Assembly (NCBI GenBank): GCA_944331865.1
Contig: CALVIZ010000007.1
Span: 1-41,643, forward strand
Origin: an uncultured Bacilli bacterium
GTDB taxonomy: Bacteria > Bacillota_I > Bacilli_A > RF39 > UBA660
Reading direction: 5' to 3'
DNA length: 41,643 bases
The notes beneath the pieces were generated by a model. That model was given only the letters and a program-made list of their open reading frames with translations, was not told where the DNA came from and did no database searches. Made by a program: the position numbers and the translations under genes. This document shows positions 17,136-26,076 of this stretch, piece by piece; position 1 is the first letter of the stretch; every line of letters begins with the position of its first letter.

Positions 17136-17760
17136 CTCCAATACCACTTACATTTTTTATTTCTTCAATATTTTTAAATAAACCATTTTCAGTTCGGTAA
17201 GTTATAATACTACTAGCTTTAACTTCTCCAACGCCTGGTATTTCCATTAGTTGACTTAAATCAGCTGTATTAATATTTATTAGATCAGTTTTTGCATTTG
17301 AATCAGTTGAAGAATCATTGCTACTTATAATACTGATGCTTCCTTCTGTACATGTATTTATAATATAAGATTCAGTTTTACATGTTGGTTGTATATTATT
17401 ATTTTTTTTAATTTCATCTTTAGTAAAAATATATATTACTAATTCATCTTCTACTTTTTTACTTAAATTAATATTATCAGTGTATGCATCTTTAGTTAAA
17501 CCACCAGCTTTATCAATTATGTCTTTTATTATTTCTCCATTATTGCTTTCATATACTCCAGGATTATTTATTGCCCCTTTAATATCTACAAATATTTTCT
17601 CATCGTTATTTGTTTCTTTATAATCAATTGTTAATTCATTTGTTTTGCATATACAATCTTTATTATAAAAATTAAAACATAAATAAGATAAAATTATAAT
17701 TAAAAATGCTAGAAATGTTATAATACCAATAATTATTTGTTTTTTTTCTAATATTTGCAT
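17095..17760 (-). CDS. comEA: Competence DNA receptor ComEA
   Basis: Membrane-anchored double-stranded DNA receptor for transformation. TM helix at about 9-30, a short linker, an SLBB domain at about 55-115 (FVDIKGAINNPGVY, DIIDKAGGLTKDA), a Ser/Asp-rich linker, then the helix-hairpin-helix DNA-binding domain at 161-221 (INTADLSQLMEIPGVGEVKA, then IKNVSGIGDATFEKL). 221 residues. AAGGAGG upstream. Overlaps comEC by about 40 bp, implying coupled translation. Confidence 0.96.
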   Translation of the reverse strand: MQILEKKQIIIGIITFLAFLIIILSYLCFNFYNKDCICKTNELTIDYKETNNDEKIFVDIKGAINNPGVYESNNGEIIKDIIDKAGGLTKDAYTDNINLSKKVEDELVIYIFTKDEIKKNNNIQPTCKTESYIINTCTEGSISIISSNDSSTDSNAKTDLININTADLSQLMEIPGVGEVKASSIITYRTENGLFKNIEEIKNVSGIGDATFEKLKDYITV

Positions 17761-17839
17761 ATTCCTCCTTTCTAAAAAAGTCTATAATGACCTTTCAATA
17801 TATATTTTAAAAAATTAAATATCATATTCTTTTTAAAAT

Positions 17840-17864
17840 TAAAAAAAGTATCATTGCGATACTA
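17840..17864 (-). terminator. Terminator of ylbL
   Basis: On the minus strand AGTATC, loop GCAAT, GATACT is followed by a T-run (17847-17840); it overlaps the ylbL stop codon. Confidence 0.75.
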
Positions 17865-18866
17865 TTTTAATATTTCTAATGCTTCATCAAACGTTGCAAC
17901 ACTATAAATCTTAATATCTAAATCAAATTCATTTTTTACTTCTATGGCTTCTTCATAATTTTCTTTAGGACATAAGAAGATATCAGCGTCATTTTTGACT
18001 GCACCAAGTAATTTATATTTAATGCCATCTATTTCTCCGACATTACCTAAAATATCTATTGTACCCGTTCCTACAATAGTTCTTCCTTTAGTTATATCAT
18101 AATCACTTATTGCATTATAAATTGCCAAACTTAACATTAAACCACCACTAGAGCCAGATTCACTAGATTTGGTTGAAATTTCAACTTCAGGATTAGTAGT
18201 ATATTTATATGTTGTTAAAAATGCTACTCCAATTTTTAATCCATCTCCACTTTCATATACTTTAGCACTGCATTCTTTTTCTTTTCCATCTCTATTTACT
18301 TTTATTTTAACTGTATCTCCATTATTTTTCTTATTGATTATAGTTTTTAATTCATCAATAGTATTTATTTTTTTTCCATCTACACTTAATAGTTCATCAT
18401 ATATCTGTAAATCTGTTTTTGCTTCTTCTGCTATAAAAATAATGTTATTGACATTTTCCGTTATATTTATTTCTTTATCAGCTTTTGTAAATGCTAAAAT
18501 AGTTGCATTATCTATTGATGATTGCATATATAATCGTTCTAGTTCTAATAATTCATTTACGGATTCATCTTCCATTGTTATTTCATCTTTATCTAATATA
18601 TCCCAATTTGGAATAATAGCTGCTAAAAGTAACATTGGAATCGTTCCTTTTACTAGTGATACATAACTCATATTTAATGATCCATTATCTTCTAAATTCG
18701 TTCCAGCAACTTTAATTCTATCTTCTAAATTTACTATCCCTCCTGGGGTATATATTACATAAGGTAATTCATAAAAAAACATAAAAATTAGTATCAACCA
18801 TACTATTAAAAATTTATAGTTATTTATTATAAATTCTTTTATTTTATCATATATTTTATTAAACAA
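17862..18866 (-). CDS. ylbL: YlbL/SepM-type membrane-anchored Lon-like (S16) protease with PDZ
   Basis: 334 residues. TM helix at about 18-36, then PYVIYTPGGIVNLEDR typical of the family. A PDZ domain lies at about 135-205 and the C-terminal S16 domain contains SSESGSSGGLML with the likely nucleophile S240 and general base K285 (EIDGIKYKLLGA). Homologues cleave extracellular peptides (SepM) or modulate cell division (YlbL). Starts at TTG with GGTGAT 7 nt upstream. An extended -10 (TGCTATAAT, 18892-18884 on the minus strand) lies upstream. Divergent from ylbJ, the same neighbourhood as in Bacillus. Confidence 0.92.
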   Translation of the reverse strand: MFNKIYDKIKEFIINNYKFLIVWLILIFMFFYELPYVIYTPGGIVNLEDRIKVAGTNLEDNGSLNMSYVSLVKGTIPMLLLAAIIPNWDILDKDEITMEDESVNELLELERLYMQSSIDNATILAFTKADKEINITENVNNIIFIAEEAKTDLQIYDELLSVDGKKINTIDELKTIINKKNNGDTVKIKVNRDGKEKECSAKVYESGDGLKIGVAFLTTYKYTTNPEVEISTKSSESGSSGGLMLSLAIYNAISDYDITKGRTIVGTGTIDILGNVGEIDGIKYKLLGAVKNDADIFLCPKENYEEAIEVKNEFDLDIKIYSVATFDEALEILK

Positions 18867-18883
18867 AATTAATCACCTAATTA

Positions 18884-18892
18884 ATTATAGCA
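18884..18892 (-). promoter_or_regulatory. Extended -10 promoter of ylbL
   Basis: TGCTATAAT on the minus strand, with no clear -35; close upstream of the GGTGAT ribosome site. Confidence 0.5.
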
Positions 18893-18907
18893 AAAAAGGA
18901 TATACTT

Positions 18908-19729
18908 ATGAAAAAAATTTTATTATATTTGACAATTTTTATACTTATTTTATTAATATTTTTTAATTATTCTGTTGTTTTAGATAGTACTATCTTTGCT
19001 GTAAATTTATGGTTATATAAAGTATTTCCTTACTTATTCATTATGATAATTATTAATGATATTTTAATATGTTCAGATTTTCAATCCTTATTTAAAAATA
19101 CTAGTCTTTATATTTTTATAATGTCCTTATTAAGTGGTACTCCAACAAGCGCTTATATAATAACAAATTTATATAAACTAAATAAAATTAGCAAAAATAA
19201 TGCCAATATTACTTTATTATTTACATATTTTTCTAATCCTTTATTTTTATATACAATTTTAAATGCTATTTTTTTATCTAAATATATAGCAATAAAGTTA
19301 ATGTTAATTCATTATTTAAGTAATATAATTATTTTTATTATTTATAATAAAAAATTAGATCGTTCAATTAAATCTTTTAATAAAATTAATATTAATATTA
19401 CTGAGTCCATAAAAAAAGCAATGAGTACAACTTCGATGGTTTTAGGTACTATTACTTTTTATTTAGTATTGAGTAATGTTTTAAATCTAAATTTCTATTT
19501 AAAAGGATTATTAGAAATGACTCAAGGTTTAAATTCTTTAATTAATTTAAGTATTAATTTTAAAGAGATTATTGCAATGATTTTTATTTCTTTTGGTGGT
19601 TTTTCTATACATACCCAAGTTAAATGTATTGTTGATGAAACTGATGTAGAATATAAATATTATTTTTTAGGTAGAATTTATCAAACTATTATTGCTGTAT
19701 TATTAACTTTTTTAACAACTATTACCTAA
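18908..19729 (+). CDS. ylbJ: YlbJ-like integral membrane protein
   Basis: 273 residues with about seven or eight membrane segments. Matches to YlbJ/nucleoside-recognition-like transport proteins are KVFPYLFIMIIINDIL, SLLSGTPTSAYIITNLY (the SG.P.GA motif), FSNPLFLYTIL and SFGGFSIHTQV. In Bacillus, YlbJ is a sporulation membrane protein implicated in dipicolinic acid movement and lies near ylbL, as here. At 273 residues it is shorter than Bacillus YlbJ (about 400). AAAGGATATACTT precedes the ATG. The 3' end overlaps the convergent pilin gene by 18 bp. Confidence 0.8.
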   Translation: MKKILLYLTIFILILLIFFNYSVVLDSTIFAVNLWLYKVFPYLFIMIIINDILICSDFQSLFKNTSLYIFIMSLLSGTPTSAYIITNLYKLNKISKNNANITLLFTYFSNPLFLYTILNAIFLSKYIAIKLMLIHYLSNIIIFIIYNKKLDRSIKSFNKININITESIKKAMSTTSMVLGTITFYLVLSNVLNLNFYLKGLLEMTQGLNSLINLSINFKEIIAMIFISFGGFSIHTQVKCIVDETDVEYKYYFLGRIYQTIIAVLLTFLTTIT

Positions 19730-20269
19730 ACAATTACTTATATTTATTGGCTCATATCCTATATAATTTATTAATATATCATCAATAGTATTATTTCTTA
19801 ATATGGTGTTATTTTCATTAGAAGTATGTATTTCAATATCAATGAGCAGTGTATAAATTGAATTTTCTCCTAGTTCACTATTATTTCTTAAATAAACATT
19901 CGCTTTATCTATATATACTGTCCCTTCATCTAATGTCCATTTTTCTGTCTTGCTATCACTTGCTAAATATTTGACTACATTTTTAGTACAGGTAATTGTT
20001 GATGATGTCGAATCAGTAAAGTTAATTGTAAATTTTAATTCAGAATTTGATGAGTTATCATCAACGCTTTTGATAATTTTATTTCTTATATCATCTTCTA
20101 TTGTTCTAATTATTTCTGCTCTTTTTATTTGGTTTCCTTTAGCATATTTATTGTTTGTTTCTGTATTATTTATATCAACCAATAATTTTATCATAAAAGC
20201 AAGAACTATAGAAATTAAAGCTATGCTTATAATTACTTCTACTAATGTAGTTCCTTTTTTATTAAACAT
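19712..20269 (-). CDS. Type IV minor prepilin (third of pilin operon)
   Basis: 185 residues. Class III prepilin leader MFNKKG followed by TTLVEVIISIALISIVLAFM, with the conserved Glu at +5 of the mature protein. The processing site KKG/TTLVE is recognised by prepilin peptidase. The remaining part is a beta-rich ectodomain with an NCLGNSC cysteine pair at the C-terminus. Similar in size to ComGF/PilW-type minor pilins; exact class cannot be fixed. Strong AGGAGG site; 1-nt gap after the previous gene. Confidence 0.88.
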   Translation of the reverse strand: MFNKKGTTLVEVIISIALISIVLAFMIKLLVDINNTETNNKYAKGNQIKRAEIIRTIEDDIRNKIIKSVDDNSSNSELKFTINFTDSTSSTITCTKNVVKYLASDSKTEKWTLDEGTVYIDKANVYLRNNSELGENSIYTLLIDIEIHTSNENNTILRNNTIDDILINYIGYEPINISNCLGNSC

Positions 20270-20270
20270 T

Positions 20271-21152
20271 TTAACCTCCTATAAAATAGGGATCAATATA
20301 TGTACCCTGCCCTTTAATTAATTTAATTGTACTTTTTAAATAAAATACCGGTTTAAGGTCATATTCATTGGTAATTTCAGCAGTTAAGATATTTGATGAG
20401 TTATCTAAATAATAATATTTATCTAATAAATCTTCTTCTGTATTTAATTTCGTTATAAACCAAGTATTACTATCTACTTTAAGCCAATTATTTCCTTCAT
20501 TATCACTTGCTCCTAAAAAGTCACTAATATACATTAAACCAACTTCTCTTAATATTGTAGAGCTTTCCATTTCAGCATTGTATATTGCTAATTTATCATT
20601 TAAAGTTATGCTTTCATCTATACCACCAATGTGCCAACTTGCAGGTTTAATTAAATCTATATAATTTTTTATAGTATCAAAATATGTTGTGGTGTCTATC
20701 ATTGATGAATTTAAATAATTTATTAATTTCGTTGAACTATATTCTCCTGTTTCTAAATCTATTGCAAAGTTTTTTATAGGTTCATTTTTAATTAATTTTA
20801 TGTTTCCATCAAATATGCCAATAATTCGATATAAATTATCGCTTGGACATGGATTTGTATCTGATCCAAAACATACATAGTTATTGGGATTTGCTCCAAC
20901 AAACCGGTATGAATAATCATTAAATGAATCTATATAATTTTGATATATTATATTGTTGCTTTCGTCTTTAGCTAAATTTATTAAATAGTAATTAAATTCA
21001 TCACTATAAATATCTTCTTTAATTTGATTATTTATTCTAGATACTAATAAACGATTGTTTATTAAATTGGTAACTATAAATAATAAAAGCATTAAGAATA
21101 CTAGAAAAAAAGAATAAACTAAAGATGTAGATAAAAAACCTTTTTTATTCAT
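20271..21152 (-). CDS. Minor prepilin-like protein carrying the surface-protein ectodomain (no Glu5)
   Basis: 293 residues. Leader MNKKG then FLSTSLVYSFFLVFLMLLLFI: a prepilin-type N-terminus without the Glu at +5, which in type II secretion/T4P systems is typical of the large tip subunit (GspK/PilX-like). From residue 79 to the end it is homologous to the C-terminal ectodomain of the surface proteins at 1-1134 and 38252-39649: YRFVGANPNNYVCFGSD, a CX7C pair, CPSDNLYRIIGIF, IGGI, VGLMYISDF and a terminal LKPVFYLKS...GTYIDPY. Likely a tip subunit that displays this domain on a pilus (inference). Cotranscribed with pilins on both sides. Confidence 0.85.
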   Translation of the reverse strand: MNKKGFLSTSLVYSFFLVFLMLLLFIVTNLINNRLLVSRINNQIKEDIYSDEFNYYLINLAKDESNNIIYQNYIDSFNDYSYRFVGANPNNYVCFGSDTNPCPSDNLYRIIGIFDGNIKLIKNEPIKNFAIDLETGEYSSTKLINYLNSSMIDTTTYFDTIKNYIDLIKPASWHIGGIDESITLNDKLAIYNAEMESSTILREVGLMYISDFLGASDNEGNNWLKVDSNTWFITKLNTEEDLLDKYYYLDNSSNILTAEITNEYDLKPVFYLKSTIKLIKGQGTYIDPYFIGG

Positions 21153-21159
21153 ACTAAAT

Positions 21160-21747
21160 TCACACTCCTAATGATGTAAAATAAGAGCGACAATTTGTAT
21201 CGGTTCCCCATACACAAGAAATAATTGCCCCTTCATCTTCTATATTTTCAGATATTTTTTCGGCATATTCAATAACTAATAGATAATCGTGAGTTGTAGT
21301 ATTTAATGATTTAACATAATTTCTAGTATTATAACTCAAAATTTCATATGAATTTTTACATACTTCATCTGTATCTATACCGGGGCCTTCACATTCATTT
21401 ATCATTTTTTGTGAAATTAAATAAACATGTGATATGTTAAAATAACTATAAATACTGGCAAAATTTATTTTATCATTATCATTAGTAAATAATCCACCAT
21501 ATTCATGAGATAATTGTGTTACATAAATATTATTAAATGCTGTTGTTTTAACTTTTTCTATTGTTGAATTATTCAATAAAAATTCTCTAATATAGTATGT
21601 GCGATAAATATATGCTGTATCATCATAATATACTCGCTCTTCTTCATTATTAATTATATTATTATATGAACTATATAAATATATTAAAGCGCCACATAAT
21701 ATTACAACTGTAACGATAGTCTCAATAAAAACGAACCCTTTTTTCAT
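21160..21747 (-). CDS. Type IV minor prepilin (first of pilin operon)
   Basis: 195 residues. Short leader MKKG then FVFIETIVTVVILCGALIYL with Glu at +5 of the mature chain, the classical type IV prepilin signature. The ectodomain has several cysteines (ECEGPG, EVCKNS, CVWGTDTNC), suggesting disulfides. AGAGGGATATA precedes the ATG. First of three tightly spaced pilin genes (gaps 7 and 1 nt), with a promoter at 21766-21794. Confidence 0.87.
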   Translation of the reverse strand: MKKGFVFIETIVTVVILCGALIYLYSSYNNIINNEEERVYYDDTAYIYRTYYIREFLLNNSTIEKVKTTAFNNIYVTQLSHEYGGLFTNDNDKINFASIYSYFNISHVYLISQKMINECEGPGIDTDEVCKNSYEILSYNTRNYVKSLNTTTHDYLLVIEYAEKISENIEDEGAIISCVWGTDTNCRSYFTSLGV

Positions 21748-21765
21748 TATATCCCTCTATTTTAA

Positions 21766-21794
21766 ATTATAACCTAATTATAGTTTTAAAACAA
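21766..21794 (-). promoter_or_regulatory. Promoter of the minor-pilin operon
   Basis: Minus strand: -10 TATAAT (21771-21766), 17-bp spacer, weak -35 TTGTTT (21794-21789). Confidence 0.45.
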
Positions 21795-21845
21795 GAGTTT
21801 AGCCATTAAAAAAATAAATACATATAATATATCAGGTGATATTAT

Positions 21846-22028
21846 ATGTATCCTTGCAAACGACCTAATTCTGGTTTTACTATAATTATTTTATTGATTT
21901 TATCTGTATTGATATTTTATCAATTAATTCTTACTTTAATTTTACCCTTTAGATGGAATATATTCTTATTATTACTTGAATTATTCTTGTTTTTCTTCTT
22001 TCTCTTCCGTATAATATGGTTTTATTAA
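21846..22028 (+). CDS. Small two-TM membrane protein, unknown
   Basis: 60 residues: a short polar N-terminus (MYPCKRPNSG) and two hydrophobic helices (about 11-31 and 37-58). Not recognised. Support is the strong GGTGAT ribosome site 5 nt before the ATG and a TATAAT at 21823-21828. It overlaps the 3' end of the convergent YsxE-like gene by 48 bp, and composition is low-complexity, so it may be spurious. Confidence 0.5.
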   Translation: MYPCKRPNSGFTIIILLILSVLIFYQLILTLILPFRWNIFLLLLELFLFFFFLFRIIWFY

Positions 22029-22883
22029 ATCTTCAGTTTTAAATATATAATCAATAACTTTATTATTGGTCATACATTGATTAAATATAGAGTCTTCTTC
22101 TTTTATTTCTGGTGGTAAAGTTATTAATATAAATAATAACTTTTTTTCATGAGCAAGCAATGGAAATTTATAAAAATATCTTTCTAATGCTTCACTAAAG
22201 TTCATATTTAAGTATTCATTTTTATATAATTTTACTATATCTATTACGGGTGTATCTATTAAATAATTATCCCAACTAATTAATACTTCTTTATTGCTTT
22301 TTAAAAAGTGATCAATACATAAATTGTTATGTACTATACAAACTCGAATCTTAGTTTCACCTTTAATTAATTCATACCATTCATCTAATTCTTTACTAGC
22401 AAAATCTAAGGCAGCATTGATTTTATAAAAATTGCGCATTAATTGATATGTAGATGGGCTTTGATATACTTCATTAAATCCTATTTCATATAATGTATCA
22501 TAATAATTTTTTAAATATGCAATATTGCTTTTAATATCTTCGTAAATTTCTTTATATGTATCTTCACTAACTTCTTTAAAATAGCTAGTTTTATTATGCA
22601 AACTAGCTATTAAATCAATTATATCATCACACATTTGTTCTTTTGGCATTCTTATAGTTTCTACATATTCAAATACATTGACATCTTTTCTTGATGCATC
22701 TATTAACTTAGGAAAATTATCAAATCCTCTGCTTATTAAATAATTGTATAACTCATTTAAGTCTTTATTTTTCGGTTTAACTAAAAAATTACCACTAGTT
22801 GTTTCAAGAATTGTTGCTTTACCTTTTAGTGTATAACGATATGGTTTATAAATAGATTTTAATATTTCTAAACTTCTATTCAT
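21981..22883 (-). CDS. ysxE: YsxE/CotS-like kinase-fold protein
   Basis: 300 residues of the CotS/YsxE/APH-type kinase superfamily. The N-lobe has ILETTSGNFLVKP with a plausible ATP-lysine. The catalytic-loop region reads VCIVHNNLCIDHFLK where active APH kinases have HGDLH..N, and the metal-binding region reads ISWDNYLIDTP instead of IDFD. So the catalytic Asp of the loop is replaced by Asn and activity is doubtful. In Bacillus ysxE follows spoVID; the same order appears here, with an 8-bp overlap, which supports the assignment. In spore formers this pair belongs to spore coat assembly. Confidence 0.72.
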   Translation of the reverse strand: MNRSLEILKSIYKPYRYTLKGKATILETTSGNFLVKPKNKDLNELYNYLISRGFDNFPKLIDASRKDVNVFEYVETIRMPKEQMCDDIIDLIASLHNKTSYFKEVSEDTYKEIYEDIKSNIAYLKNYYDTLYEIGFNEVYQSPSTYQLMRNFYKINAALDFASKELDEWYELIKGETKIRVCIVHNNLCIDHFLKSNKEVLISWDNYLIDTPVIDIVKLYKNEYLNMNFSEALERYFYKFPLLAHEKKLLFILITLPPEIKEEDSIFNQCMTNNKVIDYIFKTEDLIKPYYTEEKEEKQE

Positions 22884-23523
22884 TTAAATCAGGTATAATT
22901 AGCTTATCTCCAATTGCAACAGTACTCAAATCATTGTATTCATTTAAAACATTACTAGTTGTATTGTATTTTGTACATATTGTATCTATTGTATCGTTTT
23001 CTTGCATTATGTGTATGTGATAAGTAACAAATGATTCATCTTGTTCATTTATACTTTCAAGTATCGTTTTTTTGTCTTCTTCACTTACATTACGGGTTTC
23101 TTGAGTATCAATATTTTCATCACTTATTTCATCTAATATATCTTCCAAACTTTCTGTATCTTCAACCCTTTCAAATAATTCTTCTTTAGGTTCTTCTTCT
23201 TTTAATTCTAAAGCATTAATCGTATATTCAATATCTATTTTTAAAGTATCATTATCCTTTATTTCATAAGTAAAATCTTGAATTGCTAAATCAACTGTTT
23301 CACGATCAATTCTTGATGATATGTCTACTCTAAATGGTAATACATGTTCAAAATGCTCTTTATTAACACTTAATTCATGTGTTTTATAATCCCCACTAAC
23401 TATAAAATTACCTAATATTTCATCATTGTTAACTGTAAATTCATGTTCTAGTGAAATACTAGTAATTTCACTAATATTTGATGTAAATTTAATATCTTTT
23501 GTAAATGGTATTATTAAATTCAT
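22876..23523 (-). CDS. SpoVID-like LysM protein
   Basis: 215 residues. The N-terminal beta domain (about 1-105: ISLEHEFTVNNDEILGNFIVSGDY) resembles the SpoVID/CotE-binding N-terminal domain (SpoVID_N). An acidic Glu-rich linker at about 107-160 and a C-terminal LysM domain at about 165-213 (YHIHIMQENDTIDTICTKYN, then IGDKLIIPD) follow. Bacillus SpoVID (about 575 residues) anchors coat proteins to the forespore and also ends in LysM; this one is much shorter. AAGGAGG upstream. Coupled to the YsxE-like gene. Confidence 0.72.
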   Translation of the reverse strand: MNLIIPFTKDIKFTSNISEITSISLEHEFTVNNDEILGNFIVSGDYKTHELSVNKEHFEHVLPFRVDISSRIDRETVDLAIQDFTYEIKDNDTLKIDIEYTINALELKEEEPKEELFERVEDTESLEDILDEISDENIDTQETRNVSEEDKKTILESINEQDESFVTYHIHIMQENDTIDTICTKYNTTSNVLNEYNDLSTVAIGDKLIIPDLNE

Positions 23524-23594
23524 AATTTCCTCCTTAATAAAAATTATGAATAATTTCTAAAAATATGATATAATATATCGCTATAGGAGAAATT

Positions 23595-24362
23595 ATGATA
23601 AAAATTGCTAGAAAAGAAGTAGAAAATTATGAAGAATATGATCACAACTTATTTTGGGGCCCTCAACGTACATTATATAAAATATGTGATTTTTCATGCT
23701 ACGATGATATGCCAAGCCGTATAGCTTTTTTAAAATATATTTCTAGTCTTGAAAATATCCCTGGTTTAGTTTTGCCAATTAATTTATTAAAAGATTCAAA
23801 AATTTTTGGATATGAAATGCCATATATTGATGGCAGTTTAAATATTGATGAATTATTATATTATGGATTCAAAAATATTGATGTAAAAAAAATAATTGCT
23901 AGTATTTTTGCCAATTTAAGTGAAATTCATAAATACTTTATATTTAATGATGTTCGTAATGCCAATATTTTAATTAAAGGTGACAATGCTGTATTTATTG
24001 ATTGGGATTTAGGCATCGAATTAGATTCTTTGGAAAAACCTCCGACATGTTATTATTTCTATGAATATTTTACAAGTCCCCAAAAAATAGATGATTTAGC
24101 CAAAGCATTTATTAGTGCATTATGTTTATTTTATCATGCAGATTTTGAACATATTATTGCTAATTATGGACCTTATGATTTTAAGCAACTTCTCATTTCT
24201 GCAAAAATTAATGAAGAAATTATTCATTGCTTTTCCGAAATTATTTTAGCTTATAAGCAAAAAAGATCAACTATAGATTTTGATTTTTCAGGGTTGTTTG
24301 AAAGCATTAATTTGCCATCAAAAAGAGAAATTAAAAGAATTAGAAATAGAATAAACCTTTAA
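23595..24362 (+). CDS. Protein-kinase-fold protein, unknown substrate
   Basis: 255 residues. The catalytic-loop and metal motifs look intact: HKYFIFNDVRNANILIK, with D119 in the loop and N124 five residues on, and FIDWDLG (D136) as the DFG equivalent. Unlike the neighbouring YsxE-like protein it keeps the catalytic Asp. The N-lobe (WGPQRTLYKICDF) lacks an obvious glycine-rich loop. No membrane segment. AGGAG precedes the ATG, TATAAT lies about 25 nt upstream. Divergent from spoVID-ysxE and ends at a strong terminator. A RIO/CotH-like or small-molecule kinase is possible; not assigned. Confidence 0.75.
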   Translation: MIKIARKEVENYEEYDHNLFWGPQRTLYKICDFSCYDDMPSRIAFLKYISSLENIPGLVLPINLLKDSKIFGYEMPYIDGSLNIDELLYYGFKNIDVKKIIASIFANLSEIHKYFIFNDVRNANILIKGDNAVFIDWDLGIELDSLEKPPTCYYFYEYFTSPQKIDDLAKAFISALCLFYHADFEHIIANYGPYDFKQLLISAKINEEIIHCFSEIILAYKQKRSTIDFDFSGLFESINLPSKREIKRIRNRINL

Positions 24363-24386
24363 ATCTAGATAATTTAAAGGTTTTTT
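24353..24386 (+). terminator. Terminator of the kinase-like gene
   Basis: AAACCTTTAAAT (24353-24364), 7-nt loop, ATTTAAAGGTTT (24372-24383), then more Ts. A 12-bp perfect stem; it may also act weakly for the convergent queA transcript. Confidence 0.85.
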
Positions 24387-25398
24387 ATTTAATAAACATA
24401 GCATCACCAAATGAAAAAAATCTAAAATTATGTTTTATTGCATAATCGTAGGCATTTAGTATTTTTTCTTTACTTGATAATGCTGAAACTAACATTAGTA
24501 AAGTACTTTTAGGCAAATGAAAATTAGTAATTAGACCATCTATAGCTTTAAATTTAAAACCTGGATAAATAAATATGTCAGTATTACCACTACATGGAAC
24601 AAACTTTTCATTGTTTTTTCTTACTGTTTCTAATACTCTTGTTGAAGTTGTTCCTACAGCATATATTTTGCCTTTAGCATTATTTAATATATCTGCTGCT
24701 TCTTTAGTTAAAATATAATATTCACTATGCATATGATGTTTTGTTATATCACTAACTTCAACTGGTCTAAAAGTTCCTAAACCTACGTGAAGAGTTACAT
24801 ATACTAATGTGATTCCTTTTTCCTTTATTTTTTCTAAAAGTTCGTTTGTAAAATGTAACCCCGCAGTTGGAGCTGCAGCAGAGCCAATATGTTTAGCATA
24901 TACTGTTTGATATCGTGATTGATCTTCTAATGTTTTATGAATATATGGAGGGAGTGGCATAGTCCCTAATTTATCAAGAATTTCCATAAGTATTCCTTTG
25001 TATAATAATTTAACTATAACTATTCCTTCTTCTTTTTTTTCAAGAACTTCGGCTTTTAAAGTTCCATCTCCAAAAGATATTATGGTGCCGACATGAAGCC
25101 TTTTTTGAGGCTTTGATAGGCATTCCCATAAATCATTTTCAATATTTTTTAAAAGTAATAGTTCAATAACTGCATGAGTATCATTTTTTTCACCAATAAG
25201 TCTAGCAGGAATTACTTTAGTATCATTTAAAACTAATATGTCTTCAGGTTTTAAATAGTCTATTATATTTTTAAATATGCCTTCTTTTAATTTACCAGTT
25301 TTTTTATCCATGACTAATAATTTTGAGTCACTTCTGTTTTTAAGAGGTGTTTGAGCAATTAATTCCTGTGGTAAATAATAATCATATTCATCTATCAT
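24385..25398 (-). CDS. queA: tRNA preQ1(34) S-adenosylmethionine ribosyltransferase-isomerase
   Basis: Transfers the ribosyl group of SAM to preQ1 in tRNA to form epoxyqueuosine. [19 protein letters not shown] is the family N-terminus; [34 protein letters not shown] and [12 protein letters not shown] are its signature motifs, with [17 protein letters not shown] at the C-terminus. 337 residues, normal length. Overlaps tmk by 11 bp and is the last gene of the eight-gene operon. No tgt is adjacent. Confidence 0.97.
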   Translation of the reverse strand: MIDEYDYYLPQELIAQTPLKNRSDSKLLVMDKKTGKLKEGIFKNIIDYLKPEDILVLNDTKVIPARLIGEKNDTHAVIELLLLKNIENDLWECLSKPQKRLHVGTIISFGDGTLKAEVLEKKEEGIVIVKLLYKGILMEILDKLGTMPLPPYIHKTLEDQSRYQTVYAKHIGSAAAPTAGLHFTNELLEKIKEKGITLVYVTLHVGLGTFRPVEVSDITKHHMHSEYYILTKEAADILNNAKGKIYAVGTTSTRVLETVRKNNEKFVPCSGNTDIFIYPGFKFKAIDGLITNFHLPKSTLLMLVSALSSKEKILNAYDYAIKHNFRFFSFGDAMFIK

Positions 25399-26074
25399 TA
25401 ATTATTCCTTCTATCTTTTCTAATACCTCTTTATTGATGTCATCAATGGCTCTAATTACATCATTTTTTACGCAGTCTATTTTAATAAAATTGTATAAAT
25501 CAGTTAATTCTAAATAGGCTGTCTCAGCTTTTTTTAAATGTTCAACATTCGATTCATGTTGGTCAGTAATTTCTTTGCGACTTTGTTTTAAAATTATGGC
25601 ATATTCATATGGCATATATAAAAATATTACAGCATCAGGCCTAGGTAATTCCATAATACCAAATTCTAATTCATCAAGTTTTTGATAAATCTTTAGTCTT
25701 TCTTTTTTGTTTTTTATTTTACCACCTTGATGGGCCATATTTGATTCAACATATCTATCTAATATAACTATATCTCCATTTTCTAAATGTTCTTTTATTT
25801 TATGTATGTTATAACGACGATCTGCTGCATAATAAGCTGATGCCACCAATGCATCTACGTTTGGTGCTCCTTCAGGAAACCAACCTTCACATATATGCTT
25901 TTTTCCTAAATATGGTCCACCTACTATCTTTCCTGTTGGACTATCATAGTTTGGAAAATAATAATTGTATATGGTTTGGCCCTTTTTAGCAAATTCTAAA
26001 ACGGCTCTTTTAACTTGCGTTTCTTTTCCAGAACAATCGGTTCCTTCAATTACTATTAATTTACCTTTTTTCAT
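25388..26074 (-). CDS. tmk: Thymidylate kinase
   Basis: Phosphorylates dTMP to dTDP. The P-loop [10 protein letters not shown] is at about 11-20, the DR motif [14 protein letters not shown] in the middle. The acceptor region ([17 protein letters not shown]) resembles the longer, eukaryote-like Tmk variant; 228 residues versus the usual 205-215. 2-nt gap after dfrA. Its position next to thyA, dfrA and glyA fits dTTP production. Confidence 0.93.
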   Translation of the reverse strand: MKKGKLIVIEGTDCSGKETQVKRAVLEFAKKGQTIYNYYFPNYDSPTGKIVGGPYLGKKHICEGWFPEGAPNVDALVASAYYAADRRYNIHKIKEHLENGDIVILDRYVESNMAHQGGKIKNKKERLKIYQKLDELEFGIMELPRPDAVIFLYMPYEYAIILKQSRKEITDQHESNVEHLKKAETAYLELTDLYNFIKIDCVKNDVIRAIDDINKEVLEKIEGIINDR

Positions 26075-26076
26075 AA

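Noticed and set aside
18169-18666. A 165-residue open frame antisense to ylbL
   Set aside because: ylbL has intact TM, PDZ and catalytic Ser/Lys; the antisense frame has no motif or ribosome site.
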